This document shows, piece by piece, positions 15,969 through 25,745 of a stretch of 43,708 nucleotides of DNA (position 1 is the stretch's first letter; each line of letters begins with the position of its first letter). Made by a program: the position numbers and the translations under genes. This stretch comes from Bacilli bacterium (GTDB taxonomy: Bacteria > Bacillota_I > Bacilli_A > RFN20 > CAG-826): positions 1 through 43,708 of the forward strand of contig JAEDDA010000007.1 in the NCBI GenBank assembly GCA_016298185.1. The letters are read 5' to 3'. The notes under the pieces were generated by a model. The model saw nothing but the letters and a program-made list of their open reading frames with translations, was not told where the DNA came from and did no database searches.

Positions 15969-18900
15969 ATGAAATTGCCAAAAATATTTAAAAGCAAAAA
16001 AGCAAGATTAATAACACTACTATCTAGCGTAGTAGCCACTTTAAGTGCGGCCTTAATTATATCTACAGTTTCTTGGTTCAGTGCTATGGAAACAATTGAA
16101 CCAGAAGACAATCTTGATGGTGCTATTCTTACAAGTTATTTCGATCATATCGATAATCCGCCAGACGAAAGTGTTTATCCACATGGATCTGCGGCAAATC
16201 CATATGTTATTACAAGACCTGTCCACTACTATAACTTAGTCAGATTACATGAAGGTGGCGAATATGGCTTTGACAATTTAACATATTTCCAATTTGGTAA
16301 AACTAATATTGATGGAACAGGTAATACTGAACCATTATTCTATGAATACAATGATGACGGTGTTATTCAAGAAGGTGAATATACTCCATATTTAAATATG
16401 TCTTACTATAGTGGTTCTAATGCTTTAGTTCCTATCGGCTCTTCAAGACATCCATTTGAAGGACATATTATTGGCAATAATCTTACAGTTGAGAACTTAA
16501 ACGTTACAGGTGTAGGATTATCCGATATTGGTATCTTTGGTTATGTTGCATCTAATGCATCAGTTAATAACCTATATTTCGAATCTCCAAAGATTAATGT
16601 TAACAATGCAAACGCTACAGCGCCTGGCTCTATCGGTCACGCCGCTCACGCAACTCACGTATATATCGGTTATTTAGCTGGACACGTTTACAATCCAAAC
16701 GTTTTCAATAATGTTTATTTAAATAACTGCACTCTTTATAACACCACTGGAAATGATTATGAAATGATCAACACCTATGGTTATTTCGGCCATACTGACG
16801 AACCGCTACAATCAACATCTGATTCCAGTTCATACACTTCACAATTAGTTGCGAAAAATGCATATGAAGCTCTTGAATACACATATTCAACAGGTTACAG
16901 CAATCCATTAGCACGTAGATATACAAACGAAGTACAATCAGGTAATTTCTCTGGTGCTGTTTCTTCATCAAATTCATCAGATAATGTATATACAATTACT
17001 CAAAAAGATAAATCAGGCACCAAGCCATATTCATTATCTTCTATTGGTTATTCTTCCGGTGATGCTGGTTCATCAAAATATATTAGATATATTAAGAATG
17101 TTAACGGTGAAGAACGATATGTTGAAATTAACGATATTGAACAAGAAAACATCTTAACTGACAAACCAGAATATATTGAATATCCAACAGATCAATGGGG
17201 TAATCCTCTTGAACCAATCGATCATACAAATGACCCAACATACGATTTCTATGGGATGAGTGATGGTTCATACATTTTCTATGACAAGATTGATGAACAA
17301 AATGGTCAATGGAAATACGCAGAAGTTTCTGCGGATTTAACTAAACCTTCAACAGGTGCTGTTTCATTAAACTGCTTCACTATTTCTTATGAACAAACAG
17401 TTAGCAGTGTTACCAAGAAATATTTCTTAAAATACTTAGCTGGTTCTAATGGCGAGTACGACAAATTAGTGCCTGAAGAATGGGGAAGCGATACTCCACC
17501 ACAGGAAGACAAATACTATTTCTGTTTCAAAACAACATTTGGTAGTAACGGTGCATCCCGTTTCACAGAATGTGGTACTGAAGCTGAATATTATATTTAT
17601 TCACCGGTGGGCAAAAAGTATTTATGTACATACGCGCCACAAAACGTTCACTCAAATACGCCTGTCTTAGACGCAAATTTAGTTCATACACCAATCTTCG
17701 TTCCTGAAGAAGGCATTACAGTTTCTGGTAGTAAGAAACACATGCCAATGAAATTCACCATTGGTGGTCCAAAAACTCAAATCTCTTACGACTCATTTGA
17801 TAATAAATATACAGGTGATGGCCGTAATGTTAACGACGACTTTGATGACAACGCAGGTCGTACAGCAGGACCATACAAAGGTGCTTTACAAGGTTCAAAT
17901 ATTACAAATCAATTTGGAATCTTTGGTGGACATAAGATGACTGCTGACTGTGTTGGTGGTTTCTTCACCATTGGTGACTTTATTGAAAATCAAACCACAA
18001 CATTAAACAACGCAATTAACTATAGATTAACTTCTCAATCTAGTGAAATTACTGATGATTCCACTCTTGTTATCGCTGGATTTAAGGGCGAGCAAACAAA
18101 CACATATTCTCTCGACTACGCAATGTCTACACAAACACAAAACAACCGTGCCGTCTTACAAGTTAAAGAAGTTAGAGATAGTTCTGGTTACGTTTTAAAC
18201 GAAACCACAGGTGTTGCTAAGTTAGTTCTTAAACACGTTCCAGGTACAAATGGTGCCTTTACACTATTTGATGGAAGTGGTTATTTAGCATTCCCTAAAG
18301 GTGGAGGCGTCTTTCCCAATGGTACAAGCTCATCCAACTGGTTAAGAACATATGACTACGATGTCATTCACGAAGAAGGGCACGAAGAAGCTAGATTCCC
18401 ATACGCACAATGGAGATTCTCCGCATTTGTGCAATATGGTTACTACACCAGATACAGATTCCAAAACGTTGGTGATCCAGATAGATACTTATGCTACAAC
18501 ATCGGTAGTAACGTATTTGCGACATATTCATTGCAAAAATACATCAACGAGGCTGCTGAAAAAGAAATAACTGTTACAGGTTTTGATAATAACAACGTTA
18601 ATAATGACCCAGTTACGGGTTATCCAAACGCTAGATGTTGGTTCTATATTTATAAACAACAATATGGTCAAACAATTCAAAACGTTCATTTTACAGTTGC
18701 TAAAAAAGTAGATATCCAAGGTACAACATATCCATTCAAACATGTTACCTACTATAACCTTTTAGGTTCTGATCAAGAAAACAATCCAACAGATTATGCA
18801 AAATACACTAACTTTACAGTTAATCCATCATTCAACGTTTACTTCGATACACAACAAAGCCAAGTTCAATATTTCGACTCCTTAATCGAAGTTTGGAAGA

Positions 18901-20303
18901 GAGTTAACTTAATTAGTGAATTACATCCTGGTGATACAGTTATGTTTGCCGCAAAGACGGGTTCAGGTAATACTCCACAACATTACTTCATGGGTTCGCA
19001 AGCGAATAACTATCGTAACAGATCGAGTAGTGTGAACTTCACACCACCATATGTAAAAGCGCAGAATGTGCCGACTAATGCAGCTCGGTTTACGCTTGCA
19101 AAATCAGATCGAGGGTGGCGGTTTGATACGGGAAACGGTTTCTTATATGCATGTTCATCAACACAGAACTATCTAAGGACAGAAGCATCACCTGATAATA
19201 ATGGTAATGCTGACTGGTCAATTTCTATTACCACTGATGGTAATGCCACAATCATTGCTCAAGGTAACTACACACGTAATAGATTACGTTATTATAACCA
19301 AACGTCTTGGTGGGGCGGTGGCTCTGGTTACTTTAGTTGTTTCAATAGTTCAACTGGCTATGACATTCAAATTTATAAATTAGCACAATCAAGCGCTGAT
19401 AGAGCGACTTATGTTGGTGATTTAATCAATAACTTCGAACCATTTAGAATGGACGCAGTGGGTCCAAACATTGAATATCATTCTGAATATATGAAGATGA
19501 ACCAAGCTCCATCAGTTATTAATACCCCAACTGTTGGTTCTAGATTTTATCCATCAGTACAATTCAAAAATGCTATTACATTGATGATAGACAACAATGG
19601 TTCTAGAGACTTAGGTACACTTACATTTGAGTGTACGTCTACAAGCACGATACCGTACTTCAAACTGGCGGATTCATCGACAGAGAGCCTGGTTGAAGCG
19701 GGCGCAGTTGATACGAGTCCGTCTAACGCATCGCATTCATACCTGCTTAATATAAACGCAATGAACATATCAACACTTGCGTATGCCTACATAAAAGGTG
19801 TTGGTGATGCAGTTGAGCCATTCGAATACTGTACTGCTGATGATCCAAAGATGACTAAATACCTAGTTATCCTCGGTGCCGCAAATGATGTTCATATCAC
19901 TAATGTGACATTCACCTTCAATAGTGTTCCAGGTAATATTGGTTACGGTGGTAAGGTTGACTATAGATCTGCAACATATAACGCATCTACAGGTGCATAT
20001 ACAGGTTCAGTCGCAGGTGGAAACGAAGTCGACTTCTCCGCATTAAGTATTTACATCGACGTTAAACGCACTGGACAAAAGATTGATATTAATGTCACCT
20101 TTACTCCAGGTACCAATGGCAATCCAGGTGTTTATACAGTCACAATTGATAGTACAAAAACACTATTAACTGAAGATCTGGAAATCAACTTCTTCAAATA
20201 CGATAACAACCTGTCGACACTGGTTGTTGTGGTTAATGGTGTATCGACAACCTACTACACTGGAACGGTGTCAGTAATAGTTCCGGCAAATAACACGCCG
20301 TGA
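15969..20303 (+). CDS. Giant secreted or membrane-anchored surface protein with SWF-type leader
   Basis: The 1444-aa protein follows the first giant gene by 13 bp, with AAGGAG as ribosome binding site. A basic N-terminus (KLPKIFKSKKAR) and a hydrophobic segment end in VSWFSAME, a variant of the AWY leader. An N-terminal region (about 65-250) has NPYVITRPVHYYNLV and GHIIGNNLTVENLNV, resembling GLUG/pectin-lyase-like parallel beta repeats. The long remainder is rich in Asn, Tyr, Thr and Ser, beta-type, and not recognised. No sortase signal or C-terminal transmembrane helix is seen. Around 19000-19130, 19640-19745 and 20200-20290 codon use changes abruptly toward CGG, CTG, ACG and TCG. Likely co-secreted with the first giant protein. 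Confidence 0.82.
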   Translation: MKLPKIFKSKKARLITLLSSVVATLSAALIISTVSWFSAMETIEPEDNLDGAILTSYFDHIDNPPDESVYPHGSAANPYVITRPVHYYNLVRLHEGGEYGFDNLTYFQFGKTNIDGTGNTEPLFYEYNDDGVIQEGEYTPYLNMSYYSGSNALVPIGSSRHPFEGHIIGNNLTVENLNVTGVGLSDIGIFGYVASNASVNNLYFESPKINVNNANATAPGSIGHAAHATHVYIGYLAGHVYNPNVFNNVYLNNCTLYNTTGNDYEMINTYGYFGHTDEPLQSTSDSSSYTSQLVAKNAYEALEYTYSTGYSNPLARRYTNEVQSGNFSGAVSSSNSSDNVYTITQKDKSGTKPYSLSSIGYSSGDAGSSKYIRYIKNVNGEERYVEINDIEQENILTDKPEYIEYPTDQWGNPLEPIDHTNDPTYDFYGMSDGSYIFYDKIDEQNGQWKYAEVSADLTKPSTGAVSLNCFTISYEQTVSSVTKKYFLKYLAGSNGEYDKLVPEEWGSDTPPQEDKYYFCFKTTFGSNGASRFTECGTEAEYYIYSPVGKKYLCTYAPQNVHSNTPVLDANLVHTPIFVPEEGITVSGSKKHMPMKFTIGGPKTQISYDSFDNKYTGDGRNVNDDFDDNAGRTAGPYKGALQGSNITNQFGIFGGHKMTADCVGGFFTIGDFIENQTTTLNNAINYRLTSQSSEITDDSTLVIAGFKGEQTNTYSLDYAMSTQTQNNRAVLQVKEVRDSSGYVLNETTGVAKLVLKHVPGTNGAFTLFDGSGYLAFPKGGGVFPNGTSSSNWLRTYDYDVIHEEGHEEARFPYAQWRFSAFVQYGYYTRYRFQNVGDPDRYLCYNIGSNVFATYSLQKYINEAAEKEITVTGFDNNNVNNDPVTGYPNARCWFYIYKQQYGQTIQNVHFTVAKKVDIQGTTYPFKHVTYYNLLGSDQENNPTDYAKYTNFTVNPSFNVYFDTQQSQVQYFDSLIEVWKRVNLISELHPGDTVMFAAKTGSGNTPQHYFMGSQANNYRNRSSSVNFTPPYVKAQNVPTNAARFTLAKSDRGWRFDTGNGFLYACSSTQNYLRTEASPDNNGNADWSISITTDGNATIIAQGNYTRNRLRYYNQTSWWGGGSGYFSCFNSSTGYDIQIYKLAQSSADRATYVGDLINNFEPFRMDAVGPNIEYHSEYMKMNQAPSVINTPTVGSRFYPSVQFKNAITLMIDNNGSRDLGTLTFECTSTSTIPYFKLADSSTESLVEAGAVDTSPSNASHSYLLNINAMNISTLAYAYIKGVGDAVEPFEYCTADDPKMTKYLVILGAANDVHITNVTFTFNSVPGNIGYGGKVDYRSATYNASTGAYTGSVAGGNEVDFSALSIYIDVKRTGQKIDINVTFTPGTNGNPGVYTVTIDSTKTLLTEDLEINFFKYDNNLSTLVVVVNGVSTTYYTGTVSVIVPANNTP

Positions 20304-20357
20304 TGACGGCACACTATTGCTACTCAAAATTACATAACTTCTATAAAATAGATTTGT

Positions 20358-21683
20358 ATGAAGAAGAACAATATCTTACGAATCTTATTAGAAATAATAT
20401 CCGCCATAGTATCTTTCGCTATCGGCGGTTTTTCTTTTTACTTAGCCTATCTCCAAAACTGGTGGTTTATCACTATCGGTGTTCACTTCATGTTTGAAGG
20501 ATTATTTATCTTTGTGCCAATGTTTATCAAAGATGAATATAAGGCTATGAGAGTGCAAGGTGTATTTCAAATCATAAGTGTTGTTATTATGATGGACTAC
20601 CTACTTGTCATGTCCTTATGGAACGATCCAAATAAAACAATGATTTATTGGCCTATATCTTATTTGATATTTGGAGGTGTTGCGGTATTCAAACTATTAA
20701 CTTCACTAGTACTCCATATTTCAATTATGAAAGAATACGTACCACTATCACACGCTTATAGGAATAATGATTTATTATCTGCATTTTATCTGATTCTTAT
20801 TGTTGAACTGACTTTAATGAATCAATTCTTCCCAGGAGTTAATTTAAATCCATTTACATTCTCATTTACTGACAAACCAATTTGGGTTTACATCATAGAT
20901 GTAGCTGCAAATGCCACTTTTACCATCATTGCGGCCCTATTAGCCTTATCAATCGATATTCGTAGTAAAACAAAAGAATCGCTCTCTACGCTCGGTAAAA
21001 TCAAACATACTATTGCTTGGTTTAATGAACATGAGATGTCAATGTTCTTTGGATTGATCTTTACAGTCTATCTAGCATCGTTAGCGTTAATCAACTTAAA
21101 ACAACACTGGGTTTATATCGTTCTCGCTGCGTTCTATCTTGGAACAGGTGCGATAAGATTAATTAACTATATTTGGCATAAGAAAATAGTTAAAGAAGTT
21201 GGTGATAATAAGTTCGCAGAAAACCGCAAATCATCATTCATATTATTGTTTGATACTTTTGCTTATTTCTTATTCTCTGGTGTTATTACATTCGCCGCAG
21301 TGTTCATGATGTCCACTGATGCAGCATTAGGAAAGAATATCCTATTATTTTTATTCATCATTGCGCCATTTGGTTTATTAAGATTTATTAATGCAATTAA
21401 AACCATTAGAGTCAGTAGAAGAGAAAACGATACCTATAAATTAGGTGTTGGTTATATATCTTTAATAAGCGCTTTCTGCTCTTTACTTGAAATTGCCGCA
21501 ATCAGTACATTTTTCGCGCCTAAGATTCTCAAATATATCGCAGTTATATTCAATGCCGCAGTTCTTCAAGTTGTGGTTATTGTGGTATGTATATCATTCA
21601 TAGTTCACTTCTTTAGAAGTTTGATTATTAATCGAAAAGGAAGAGAGAAAAAAGAAGCAAAGAAAAAGCTTGAAGGGAAATAA
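20358..21683 (+). CDS. Polytopic membrane protein of unknown function
   Basis: The 441-aa protein has about ten to eleven hydrophobic helices and a basic tail (NRKGREKKEAKKKLEGK). I do not recognise the family. It is the last gene of the plus-strand riboswitch operon, 54 bp after the giant protein, and may be a membrane partner of the secreted proteins. The start ATG has no clear ribosome binding site (preceding bases ATAGATTTGT). A terminator-like hairpin with a T tract falls inside codons 15-28, which encode part of the first transmembrane helix. If the real start is further on, the first helix would be lost, so I keep the ATG at 20358. Confidence 0.75.
   Translation: MKKNNILRILLEIISAIVSFAIGGFSFYLAYLQNWWFITIGVHFMFEGLFIFVPMFIKDEYKAMRVQGVFQIISVVIMMDYLLVMSLWNDPNKTMIYWPISYLIFGGVAVFKLLTSLVLHISIMKEYVPLSHAYRNNDLLSAFYLILIVELTLMNQFFPGVNLNPFTFSFTDKPIWVYIIDVAANATFTIIAALLALSIDIRSKTKESLSTLGKIKHTIAWFNEHEMSMFFGLIFTVYLASLALINLKQHWVYIVLAAFYLGTGAIRLINYIWHKKIVKEVGDNKFAENRKSSFILLFDTFAYFLFSGVITFAAVFMMSTDAALGKNILLFLFIIAPFGLLRFINAIKTIRVSRRENDTYKLGVGYISLISAFCSLLEIAAISTFFAPKILKYIAVIFNAAVLQVVVIVVCISFIVHFFRSLIINRKGREKKEAKKKLEGK
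20401..20441 (+). terminator. Intrinsic-terminator-like hairpin inside the start of the membrane-protein gene
   Basis: CCGCCATAG (20401-20409) pairs with CTATCGGCGG (20419-20428) with one bulged C, followed by TTTTTCTTTTTAC (20429-20441). By sequence it is one of the strongest terminators in the window, yet it lies in frame within coding sequence. It may attenuate the last gene when translation is weak. Confidence 0.6.
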
Positions 21684-21801
21684 TTCCAAGGATTTTATTT
21701 TTTACTCTTTATATTGTTTTTAGGTTTTTGTTTTGATTTAATATTGGTGCTGGATTCGTATCGAGTGCGACCTTTATTGGTCTGCAGGCTTCCAGCTTTT
21801 T

Positions 21802-21888
21802 TTATCTCTGGATACGATACGCCAACAATGTAAGCTGGGTGATTATTTTTGAAATAGATTCTAAAAAAGTGATTGGTTTCTTTTTCAT
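21802..21888 (-). CDS. Possible 28-aa small ORF downstream of the minus operon
   Basis: ATG 21888 follows TAGGAGGG with 7-nt spacing and opens a 28-codon frame, MKKKPITFLESISKIITQLT..., which would be a basic amphipathic peptide. The ribosome binding site is also the 3' arm of the operon terminator hairpin, so transcription reaching the ORF would require readthrough. An overlapping frame (21695-21988) has protein-like composition but no ribosome binding site. Neither is secure. The 265-bp gap between the convergent operons otherwise holds only the terminator. Confidence 0.25.
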   Translation of the reverse strand: MKKKPITFLESISKIITQLTLLAYRIQR

Positions 21889-21889
21889 T

Positions 21890-21926
21890 TAAAAACCCTC
21901 CTACTAAATACATAGGGGGCTTTTTG
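21890..21926. terminator. Bidirectional terminator between the two convergent riboswitch operons
   Basis: CCCTCCTA (21896-21903) pairs with TAGGGGGC (21913-21920), with one G-U pair on the plus strand, flanked by TTTTT on the plus strand and by TTTTT on the minus strand. It lies 22 bp past the minus-strand stop at 21948 and 207 bp past the plus-strand stop at 21683. Confidence 0.75.
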
Positions 21927-21947
21927 ATATTTTTTGCAAAATTTAGT

Positions 21948-24900
21948 TTAGATATCCAAATCAGCGATTTCTTTAATTGAGGTTTCACGTAAGGTCTTAA
22001 AGAATTTATCTTCGCTCATTGGAGAATAGAAGAATCGACCTTGGAATCCACTATCACGGACATCATCATGTAATAAGTCAGCTTGTTGACGTCTTTCAAC
22101 ACCGACGAATGTCACGTTCATTCCTGCGTCGGTCGCATCTTTCCAAACATCGTTCGCACGTTGTAAAGCAACGTCATCATTAATAATATTTAAGATAACA
22201 TCTCTAGAAATCTTAACTTCTTTAAATCCTAAAACTTGAAGTTGATCGAGTCTTAATAATTCACCACGATATTGGTCACACACCAAGATTTCATTTTCAT
22301 AATGGATGTCACGGAATTCATCATAATGATCCATAATGTCAGATTCAGGAACTTCGAAGCAAATGAATCCTTTTGGAACACTGTATTTCTTAGATAACGC
22401 TTCAAAGCTATCGTTGAATGCTTTGTTAGATAAGGTTTGATAGTCAACGTTTAATGATAAGTGATCAAGACCCATAGATTTGAAGAATGGTAAATCTGCG
22501 ACTTGGAATAATTTATCTAAACAGTCAGTCATAGCTTCCGCGATCAATTCAACACGGTTATGTTTTGTAACGATATTGATTGCTTCACCAATATTAAGTG
22601 GTGCGTTAGTGAATGGGTCGTTTAATCTTAAGAGTAATTCCGCACCATGGATGCTTCTATCTCTATTGCCAACGATAGGTTGATATTCCATGAAGTATTT
22701 CTTCCTCTTGAAGGCTTCAAGAACATTTTGAAGCATGAATTCTTCTCTAGAAGCACTTCTAGTGTATTTATCTTCATTGAAGTAGATTAAATCGGTGTTT
22801 TTGCCTCTTCTAAGGCCCGTCATAACTTTTTCGGCATGATTTATCCAAGCTTTATATTCCTTGCTTGATTCAGGGTATTTGAAATCATAGTAAGAAATGT
22901 TTAATGGGGCTTGTTTAGAACCAACAGTAATACCTTTAGAGATGTTATAGATTTGTTCCACGATCGCAACAACTTCTTCTTTACTGCCCATAGGCATTAA
23001 TAAAGCAAAGTTATCATTCTTATATAAGTATGGAGTTAAGTTAACTTCCATTTCTTCTCTTAACACATCGAAGAAGTTTCTCACGGCTTTGATATAACCA
23101 TCATTACCAAGTGATTTGATAAGTTGAGGAACATTATCAATGCTTAAGAATAAGATTTCGCCTTGATGTTCTAAGGCAAATTCATCTTCTAAGTATGAAC
23201 AGAAGGAATAATAGGAGTTAATTAAGAAATCAGGCGAGAATAAATCGGAAGTTGATTTGTTCTTTTCCATTGGTTTGAGATAAAGGTGTTCCGCTTTATC
23301 TTCGGAGTTATGTAAAACAACACTAGTTTCAAACTTTCTTCTCTTTAAGATTTCCACCATGTGTTTCTTAGTCACTAATGGACAGCCCTTACATGGAACA
23401 TCTAATCCATATAATGCTTTATGGCATTTATCACCAATCTGTGCGTTTGGCACGATTGATTGAAGCGCCGCAGAAACGAAGAATAATGAATAATCCTCTG
23501 GGTTAACAGAATAGAGAATATCATTATTGAGTTTTAAGATTTCTTGGAATCTCTTCGCATTGATATTTGCGATATGTTGATCATCGATTGATTTAATATA
23601 ATTACCAATCTTGTTTGAAATATTGATCAAACCTTGTTTAACGGAATAATCATATTCGAGTTCTTTATCATTATTGAGATAGTAAATGATAGAAACAGCA
23701 TCTCCATCTTTCATAACTATATAGAACAAACCGGATTTAATTTCATGACTATCAATAAATGAAGCTAGAGAATCATTAAGGTGTTGTCTATTTGAGAAAT
23801 AGTAAGATTGATCACTATCTTTAACTTCTAATAATTTAGCAACAAACTTATTACTTACTGGTTTATCCACTAAAACGAGGTGTTTATCTTCTGGAGAATA
23901 AGAATATTCACATAAGAATTGTTTTTTCACCTTGTTGAGTTTTGCGTAACCAACTGATGCGAATGAGAAATAATTGCAAATATCATTTAATGCACGATTG
24001 ATTTCTTTTTGGCCGTCTACATTATCAATATCTAATAAATCTAATCTTTCACTAATCTTGGCTAATTCATTAACGTTGAGATTTTCAAATAATGGGGAAT
24101 TATTAGCTTTGTTTTCTTTAGATGGAAGGAAGATGTTAATTGTTTTGTCGCTTCTCTTTGCGATATTTAAATCATTAACCATATTCTCAGGTGCGGAATA
24201 TGGATAAATGACCACTGCTACTTTAGGGGCGATAATCTTTCTACCTTCATTTGTTCTTTTAATGATTGAGATATGACGGAATAAAGATTCAATTTCTTCT
24301 TCAATTTGAGAAACACTATCAAAGACTGGAATATAAACGATAAATCCATTTTGTTTTTTATTTTTTGAAATTAAGAGGTTCTTATATTGAAGACCTTCTT
24401 TGATTTTCTTTAAAATTCTTTCTTCATCGTTTTCTTGGATTTGTTCATTTTTTAAATCGTAAAAGATTTCCACTAAGGCGTTTCTAAATGATTTGGTGGC
24501 GATGATTAAATCAACGAGGTTATTCATTAATGAGTCATAACTAACGATAGTTTTCTCTTCATCAAAATATTCTAATGGGATGTTTTCAATATCCCCTTCT
24601 TTAGAAGTGATGATTTTACCTTTATATTGATCATTAATGTCGTTAAAGATTTCATTCATTTCTTGGAATTCTTTAACTTCACTATTTTGAATTTCATTAA
24701 CTTCAAGTTTTCTATTTTTAATGGCTTCTAAGTTTTCCATACTGCCCTTGTAGAGGGTGTTATAGAACAACTTATATTGTTTTTCTGAGAAATAGATGAA
24801 TAAGGCGAACATTGCGCATAAAGATAAGAAGAGAAGTGAACCACCGACGATTTCTAAGATAAGTTGTAATGTATCTTTTAAGAAGATAAATGCCACAGCA

Positions 24901-25007
24901 AAAGTAGCTACAGAAAGAATCATTACTATAAAAACAATAAGTAATGCTAAATAACTTTTAGAAATAACGTTTCTTAATGAGGATTGTTGTTTTTCTTTCA
25001 TAGTCAT
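21948..25007 (-). CDS. Membrane GAF/PAS-GGDEF-EAL protein with degenerate catalytic sites, putative c-di-GMP effector
   Basis: The 1019-aa protein has two N-terminal transmembrane helices (about 18-75), a long sensory region, and a PAS-like segment near 540-570 with KCHKALYG..PCKGCPL. A GGDEF-like domain without GGDEF (about 610-750) and a C-terminal EAL-like domain (about 765-1010) follow. The EAL domain keeps AELLLRL, but DDFG is replaced by CDQYRG, the catalytic KIDK is KISRD and the AEG motif is lost. Turnover is therefore unlikely and a c-di-GMP-binding or scaffold role is more plausible. Its ATG overlaps the upstream stop (TAATG). It is the last gene of the riboswitch-controlled minus operon. 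Confidence 0.85.
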   Translation of the reverse strand: MTMKEKQQSSLRNVISKSYLALLIVFIVMILSVATFAVAFIFLKDTLQLILEIVGGSLLFLSLCAMFALFIYFSEKQYKLFYNTLYKGSMENLEAIKNRKLEVNEIQNSEVKEFQEMNEIFNDINDQYKGKIITSKEGDIENIPLEYFDEEKTIVSYDSLMNNLVDLIIATKSFRNALVEIFYDLKNEQIQENDEERILKKIKEGLQYKNLLISKNKKQNGFIVYIPVFDSVSQIEEEIESLFRHISIIKRTNEGRKIIAPKVAVVIYPYSAPENMVNDLNIAKRSDKTINIFLPSKENKANNSPLFENLNVNELAKISERLDLLDIDNVDGQKEINRALNDICNYFSFASVGYAKLNKVKKQFLCEYSYSPEDKHLVLVDKPVSNKFVAKLLEVKDSDQSYYFSNRQHLNDSLASFIDSHEIKSGLFYIVMKDGDAVSIIYYLNNDKELEYDYSVKQGLINISNKIGNYIKSIDDQHIANINAKRFQEILKLNNDILYSVNPEDYSLFFVSAALQSIVPNAQIGDKCHKALYGLDVPCKGCPLVTKKHMVEILKRRKFETSVVLHNSEDKAEHLYLKPMEKNKSTSDLFSPDFLINSYYSFCSYLEDEFALEHQGEILFLSIDNVPQLIKSLGNDGYIKAVRNFFDVLREEMEVNLTPYLYKNDNFALLMPMGSKEEVVAIVEQIYNISKGITVGSKQAPLNISYYDFKYPESSKEYKAWINHAEKVMTGLRRGKNTDLIYFNEDKYTRSASREEFMLQNVLEAFKRKKYFMEYQPIVGNRDRSIHGAELLLRLNDPFTNAPLNIGEAINIVTKHNRVELIAEAMTDCLDKLFQVADLPFFKSMGLDHLSLNVDYQTLSNKAFNDSFEALSKKYSVPKGFICFEVPESDIMDHYDEFRDIHYENEILVCDQYRGELLRLDQLQVLGFKEVKISRDVILNIINDDVALQRANDVWKDATDAGMNVTFVGVERRQQADLLHDDVRDSGFQGRFFYSPMSEDKFFKTLRETSIKEIADLDI

Positions 25008-25744
25008 TATCCTCTCAAAATATCGTTACGGCTGATTTCACCGATACAAACAGTAACGGCTTTACCGATAATCGCATATTCTTCTAACACTTTGATATAT
25101 GAATCAATAGATGTCTTTTGTCCCGCTTGTCCTTCAATGACCTTAACAGAGACGAATGGAATATCAAATAGATGTGACGCTAAGGCGACACCTGTTGTCA
25201 CACCATCAACGACAGTGTTCTTATTTCTATTTGCGATACTATCTTCCATTGATAATTCTTCAATGAGTTGTTCATCTTTACGATAATAGGAAGAATTCAT
25301 AAATGTACAAAGTGTATAATTTGTAGCGCCTACACTATTGAGCGCTTCTTCCATATTTTTAATTAATTCTTTATGGGCAAAGAATAATCGAGGATATCCT
25401 GGAATTTGACCAAGTTCTGTACCCTTAATCATTTTGATTTGATCGACATCACCAAATGTGGTCATTTCACTAATAGCGATATCGCCCACTTTTAAGGCCT
25501 TATTTTGGGCAAAACATGTGCCAACGCAAAATACCATTAAAACGAAATATTTCTCAATGATATGAGTTAAAATCGCACTGCTAACATAGGATGTATAAGC
25601 ATCTTGAAGCACCATCACATTTTGATTGAGGATGGTTCCAATATAAGCGCGATACTTGTTAAGAATAATTTCTTCTCTAGCGTCGTTTAATGCACTTTGG
25701 AAATAGATGACATCATCATGATTGCTGCCAACGATTAAAATCAT
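25007..25744 (-). CDS. Divergent nucleoside phosphorylase/MTA-SAH nucleosidase-like protein
   Basis: The 245-aa protein has the PNP_UDP-type pattern: a start strand MILIVGSN, a glycine strand VFCVGTCFAQNKALKVGDIAISE, and a late VVDGVTTGVALASHLFDIPFVSVKVI in the place where MTA/SAH nucleosidases have VDMESAA...VRVISD. The usual catalytic Asp after VIS is not evident (VIEGQAG), so chemistry may differ or be lost. ATG 25744 is chosen because it follows GAGGAGG; the longer frame lacks a ribosome binding site. It lies between two c-di-GMP-domain genes with overlapping or adjoining ends, so a role in nucleotide-derived signalling or metabolite sensing is possible but inferred. Confidence 0.7.
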   Translation of the reverse strand: MILIVGSNHDDVIYFQSALNDAREEIILNKYRAYIGTILNQNVMVLQDAYTSYVSSAILTHIIEKYFVLMVFCVGTCFAQNKALKVGDIAISEMTTFGDVDQIKMIKGTELGQIPGYPRLFFAHKELIKNMEEALNSVGATNYTLCTFMNSSYYRKDEQLIEELSMEDSIANRNKNTVVDGVTTGVALASHLFDIPFVSVKVIEGQAGQKTSIDSYIKVLEEYAIIGKAVTVCIGEISRNDILRG

Positions 25745-25745
25745 A

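Noticed and set aside
21695..21988. 97-codon frame with protein-like composition (MYLVGGFLNEKE..., HPAYIVGV) between the convergent operons
   Set aside because: Its ATG lies inside the end of the GGDEF-EAL gene, no ribosome binding site is present, and the operon terminator hairpin falls inside it. It may be a decayed gene; not listed as a real CDS.
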